From: Chloroflexota bacterium
GTDB taxonomy: Bacteria; Chloroflexota; Dehalococcoidia; JACQGW01
Length of the DNA stretch: 25,733 nt
Reading direction: 5' to 3'
Assembly (NCBI GenBank): GCA_016199325.1
Contig: JACQGW010000047.1
Span: 1-25,733, forward strand
Shown: in pieces, positions 23,247 to 25,733 of the stretch
How the letters are laid out: each line of letters starts with the position of its first letter
Numbering within the stretch: the first letter of the stretch is position 1
The notes under the pieces: model-generated
What the model saw: only the letters and a program-made list of their open reading frames with translations
What the model was told of the DNA's origin: nothing
Database searches by the model: none
Position numbers and translations under genes: made by a program

Positions 23247-23762
23247 ATGTCATCCTCCCGAATCAAGTCCATTGCGGAAGTATCCGGCGTGCTGGGTACG
23301 GTGGCGACGGTGCTCACCTAGCTCGGCGTCTCGGCGTCGTTGCCGACGCCACCGGCCGCGACAACGCCCGCCTCCCCAGCGGTCACCACCGCAGTGCCAA
23401 CGAGCACCACGGCAACGCCCGCATTGCAGGCGATCAAGACGCCCACCCCAACCGCCGGGGCAGTCGTGGGGTCGAGACGCGCTACGGCGACGCCCACTGC
23501 CCAGCAGCGCATCGGCGACCTCATCGCGCTCGCCCAGAGCGCCGGCCTTGCCGAGCACGGCAGCAAGGAGGTGCGGGAGATCCCGAAGCAGCTCGCAGAC
23601 ATTCAGACGCAGCTTGCCAGGGGAGATCGCGGTGATGCCCGGGAAGACGTGGAGGACCTGCGCAAGCGGATCGAAGAGCTCGCGCGCAAGAACAAGCTGG
23701 ACCCCAGGCTCGCCGCACAGATGGCCGCACAGTTGGCCCAGCTCGCCGGCCAGTTGCGCTAG
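23247..23762 (+). pseudogene. Secreted or membrane-anchored coiled-coil protein interrupted by an in-frame amber codon
   Basis: From ATG 23247 (AGGA at 23236-23239) the frame reads MSSSRIKSIAEVSGVLGTVA, then VLT, a TAG at 23319-23321, LGVSASLPTPPA and on without further stop to 23762. The TAG falls in the middle of what would be a single hydrophobic signal or anchor segment. After it come a Thr/Pro/Ala linker (about 45 residues) and a charged helical domain rich in Leu, Arg and Glu (AQQRIGDLIALAQSAGL to LAQLAGQLR), likely a coiled coil. The only start after the stop is TTG 23340, with no ribosome-binding site. This is either a recent pseudogene, a sequencing error or a readthrough site. Function is unknown. 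Confidence 0.6.
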
Positions 23763-23809
23763 AAGGTGCATCCGGCAAGCCCGTTGGCGATCCTGGCAAC
23801 TCCCCGTCT

Positions 23810-23890
23810 GTCATGCTGAGCGGCAGCGAAGCATCTCCCCGGCCTGAACCGGCACCGTCGAGGAGATGCTTCGCTGCCGCTCAGCATGAC
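23810..23890. repeat. 81-bp palindromic element, copy 4, with compensating arm changes
   Basis: The arms 23810-23838 and 23862-23890 are perfect 29-bp inverted repeats. Relative to copy 1 the left arm has CTGAGCGGCAGCG instead of CTGAGCCGCAGCG, and the right arm carries the matching complement. It lies between convergent genes and might also end their transcripts. Confidence 0.93.
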
Positions 23891-23927
23891 CATGGGAGGG
23901 GCCGCCGATCTGCCTTGGACCCAGAAA

Positions 23928-25109
23928 TCAGCCCAGCACGCCTGCGGCTCCCTCGTAGGCTCCCCGGACGGCCCCGCCTTCCGTGAAGCGGGAGAGCCGG
24001 AACTGGTGGACCGGGTCGGCGGGGGTGCTGCCTTCGGCGACGAGCTTCGCCACCATCTCGCCAACCACCGGGCCGAGCTTGAAGCCGTGCCCGCTGGTGC
24101 CGCAGACGACGTAGCAGCCACGGACGCCGGGGAGCTCGTCGATGATGTGGTGCCAGTCCGGGCTGACCTCGTACAGGCTGGCCCACCCCCCGTGGTGCCG
24201 GCCCTCCTCCATCGCCGGGTAGCGGCGGGTGACCAGCTCCGCGAACAGCGCTGTTTCGTCCGGCGTGACGTTCTCCTCGTACCGGTCCGGGTCGGCCGGC
24301 AGCTTGTCCAGCGCCGAATCGATCGATCCCACCGTCGTGAGGTTGCCCATCTCGGGCTTGGCGTACATCAGGTGGTGCAGGTCCAGATAGGCGGTGTGCT
24401 GCTGCGGCCAGTCGGGCGGCCGGAAAAACGTCGCCACGGCGTGGCGGCTGGCCACGACCGGCAGCTCGACGCCGAGCGGCTGGATCAGTGCGCGCGTCCA
24501 CGGCCCGGCCGCGACGACCACCTGTCCGGCAAGAACGTCGCCCTTCGCCGTGCGCACCCCGCGGATGCGGTCGCCGTCCCGCAGGAGCTCGATCGCCGGC
24601 GTGTAGAGCTGCACCTCGGCGCCCAGGTCGCGCGCCCGGTTCGCCAGCCCCTGCGTCGCCAGCGCCGGGTCGGCGGCGCCGGACTCCGGCTCGTAGACCG
24701 CGCCGGCGATGTCGTCCACAACCATCGCCGGCTCCAGCTCGTGAAGCTCCCGGGGTGAGAGGAAGAAGGACCGGACGCCGAGGGTGCGGTTCATCGCGAT
24801 GGTCGCCTCCACGGCCGGCCGCTGTTCTTCGGTCACGCCGACGGCAAACCCGATCGGGATGAATCCGGCCTCCGCGCCGGTGATCTCCTTGAAATGCCGG
24901 AAGAAGCGGAGGGCGTCGACGGCAAGCTGCGCCGTCACCGGGTCGGAGTAGTGGGTCCGGACGAGCGCGCTGGACCGGCCCGTCGGCCCTGAGGCGAGAA
25001 AGCTCCGCTCCAGCAGAATCGTCCGGACGCCCCGGCGAGCCAGGGCGTAGGCGATGGCGGCGCCGTTGATCCCGCCGCCCACGACGACGACGTCGGTCAT
25101 ATCAGGCAT
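23928..25109 (-). CDS. FAD-dependent oxidoreductase, DAO family (sarcosine oxidase beta-subunit-like)
   Basis: This 393-residue flavoprotein starts at ATG 25109 with GGAGG on the minus strand 5 nt upstream; the ATG three codons on is also possible. GGGING at residues 11-16, the SSALVRTHYSDP segment near 46-57 and the C-terminal CGTSGHGFKLGPVVGE near 350-365 match the SoxB branch of DAO oxidases more than the paired genes at 13219-15468. Members oxidise sarcosine or related N-methyl amino acids. No SoxA, SoxD or SoxG subunit genes are adjacent, so it probably acts alone or with distant partners. It is an independent minus-strand gene. Confidence 0.9.
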   Translation of the reverse strand: MPDMTDVVVVGGGINGAAIAYALARRGVRTILLERSFLASGPTGRSSALVRTHYSDPVTAQLAVDALRFFRHFKEITGAEAGFIPIGFAVGVTEEQRPAVEATIAMNRTLGVRSFFLSPRELHELEPAMVVDDIAGAVYEPESGAADPALATQGLANRARDLGAEVQLYTPAIELLRDGDRIRGVRTAKGDVLAGQVVVAAGPWTRALIQPLGVELPVVASRHAVATFFRPPDWPQQHTAYLDLHHLMYAKPEMGNLTTVGSIDSALDKLPADPDRYEENVTPDETALFAELVTRRYPAMEEGRHHGGWASLYEVSPDWHHIIDELPGVRGCYVVCGTSGHGFKLGPVVGEMVAKLVAEGSTPADPVHQFRLSRFTEGGAVRGAYEGAAGVLG

Positions 25110-25203
25110 CTGTGCCTCCGGCCCAAACGGCCAACTGTTCTTCTGCGTGCTGCGCCGTGCGGATCACCCGCCCTTCCAGGCAGTATCCTGTCCGCCCGGC
25201 ATC

Positions 25204-25245
25204 TCCCGACCCCCGACCCCTGGCCCCCGACCCCCGACCCCTGGC
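25204..25245. repeat. C-rich tandem repeat, about 2 x 21 bp
   Basis: CCCGACCCCCGACCCCTGGC occurs twice with a 21-bp period, itself made of shorter CCCGACC units. It lies in the 146-nt gap between the sarcosine-oxidase-like gene and the small barrel protein. No gene is visible in the gap. Confidence 0.85.
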
Positions 25246-25255
25246 GCAGAGTCGG

Positions 25256-25570
25256 CTACCCCTGGTCATCCCCCCGCCCCGTCGGCTGGAGGATCCGGCT
25301 GGTGTAGTTCGTGACGTAGCTCAGTAGCTCGTTCTGGATCTGCCGCCACTCCGCGCAGGCCAGCACGGCCGCCAGGGAGGCGGCGTCGTCAAAGTCGAAC
25401 TCGGCAACGTACAGCGGACCGTCGCCGACGACGGTCCAGAAGCCACGGAACGACCGAAGCCCCGGCTGCGCCTTCCAGTACGCCTTGAAGACGTCGACGA
25501 CCCAGCGGACGTACTCCTTCTCCCGCTCCGGCCGCACATCCCACATCGCATGCCACTGGGCAATTGCCAT
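25256..25570 (-). CDS. Small dimeric alpha/beta-barrel protein (ABM/EthD-like)
   Basis: The start is placed at ATG 25570, giving 104 residues, because AGAGGAG on the minus strand lies 4 nt upstream and the longer frame from 25642 would begin inside the promoter. The pattern is a strand (AQWHAMWDV), a helix (EKEYVRWVVDVFKAYWKAQP), strands (GFWTVVGDGPLYVAEFDF) and a helix (AEWRQIQNELLSYV), the ferredoxin-like fold of antibiotic-biosynthesis monooxygenase or EthD proteins. Such proteins act as dimers on small hydrophobic or quinone-like compounds, or have no known role. The fold call is from pattern only. Confidence 0.75.
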   Translation of the reverse strand: MAIAQWHAMWDVRPEREKEYVRWVVDVFKAYWKAQPGLRSFRGFWTVVGDGPLYVAEFDFDDAASLAAVLACAEWRQIQNELLSYVTNYTSRILQPTGRGDDQG

Positions 25571-25613
25571 CGCTCTCCTCTCTCTTCGCCCGCGTCCTTG
25601 CCGAGCAAAAGCC

Positions 25614-25642
25614 TTTATAGAAGAGCGCCCAGAGAATGTCAA
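25614..25642 (-). promoter_or_regulatory. Strong sigma-70-like promoter for the small barrel protein
   Basis: On the minus strand, a perfect TTGACA (25642-25637), 17-nt spacer and TATAAA (25619-25614). Transcription would start near 25607, leaving a leader of about 37 nt before ATG 25570. Confidence 0.75.
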
Positions 25643-25697
25643 GGACGCTTCGCTCCGAGGGTGGGCGTCGCCAAATTGCGCCAGGCAACCGTTGTAG

Positions 25698-25717
25698 GGG
25701 CGGCTCGGGAGCCGCCC
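25698..25717. repeat. Perfect GC-rich inverted repeat
   Basis: GGGCGGCTC (25698-25706) and GAGCCGCCC (25709-25717) flank 2 nt. The surrounding GTAGGGGCGGCTCGGGAG style is common in dispersed repeats of GC-rich uncultivated bacteria. It lies at the window edge, upstream of the last gene's promoter. Confidence 0.7.
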
Positions 25718-25733
25718 GCCCGGTACGAGAACC

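Noticed and set aside
21600..23890. Possible CRISPR array from repeated similar segments
   Set aside because: Copies are irregularly spaced, palindromic over their whole length and separated by genes; there is no regular spacer pattern and no cas gene.

Overview
The window is GC-rich and gene-dense. It looks like a chromosomal segment of an uncultivated member of the Chloroflexota (Thermomicrobia, SAR202 or TK10-like soil or subsurface lineages). That placement is inferred from style, not from a marker gene. The supporting traits are lipoproteins with a twin-arginine leader, lipobox and long Ala/Pro/Thr linker; coenzyme F420 genes; an expanded set of flavin oxidoreductases, MttB-like and MmgE/PrpD-like genes; and many short palindromic intergenic repeats. 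No rRNA, tRNA, CRISPR array, transposase or phage structural gene was seen.

Region 1 (1-6522, all +): a truncated Old-Yellow-Enzyme/FAD oxidoreductase, a family 5 solute-binding lipoprotein, a complete near-identical paralogue of the oxidoreductase, and an MttB-superfamily methyltransferase without pyrrolysine. Both oxidoreductases carry Met in place of one cysteine of the expected [4Fe-4S] motif. Region 2 (6726-12924, +): a polyferredoxin, an NAD(P)/FAD oxidoreductase and a tungsten/molybdenum aldehyde oxidoreductase, matching the subunits of the NAD-linked AorABC complex. A DapA-family aldolase/lyase and an MmgE/PrpD-family protein follow. Together regions 1 and 2 read as a catabolic island for an unidentified small organic compound, perhaps a methylated amine or amino-acid-like substrate, in which aldehydes are oxidised by the AOR.

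Region 3 (about 12990-20722, +): a good promoter precedes eight tightly packed genes: two tandem DAO-family FAD oxidases, CofE (F420-0:gamma-glutamyl ligase), an F420-dependent luciferase-like oxidoreductase, a three-gene ABC importer of the nitrate/sulfonate/pyrimidine type, and a PPOX-fold protein that probably also uses F420. Uptake, oxidation and cofactor completion appear to be one transcription unit. The importer's binding protein has an 81-bp genomic palindrome and a 51-bp tandem repeat translated in frame ahead of its Tat motif.

Region 4 (20723-25733, mostly -): housekeeping or orphan genes separated by repeats: a SprT-like metalloprotein (+), a putative Rad52/DdrA-like annealing protein (-), a YbjN-like protein (-), a coiled-coil protein interrupted by an amber codon (+), a sarcosine-oxidase-like DAO protein (-) and a small dimeric alpha/beta-barrel protein (-). 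Three full copies and one degenerate copy of the same palindromic element (about 81 bp) lie in the window. Two copies show compensating base changes in their arms. The most unusual signals are this element family, its in-frame insertion in a Tat leader, the degenerate Fe-S motif shared by both oxidoreductase paralogues, and the F420-linked catabolic/import operon.
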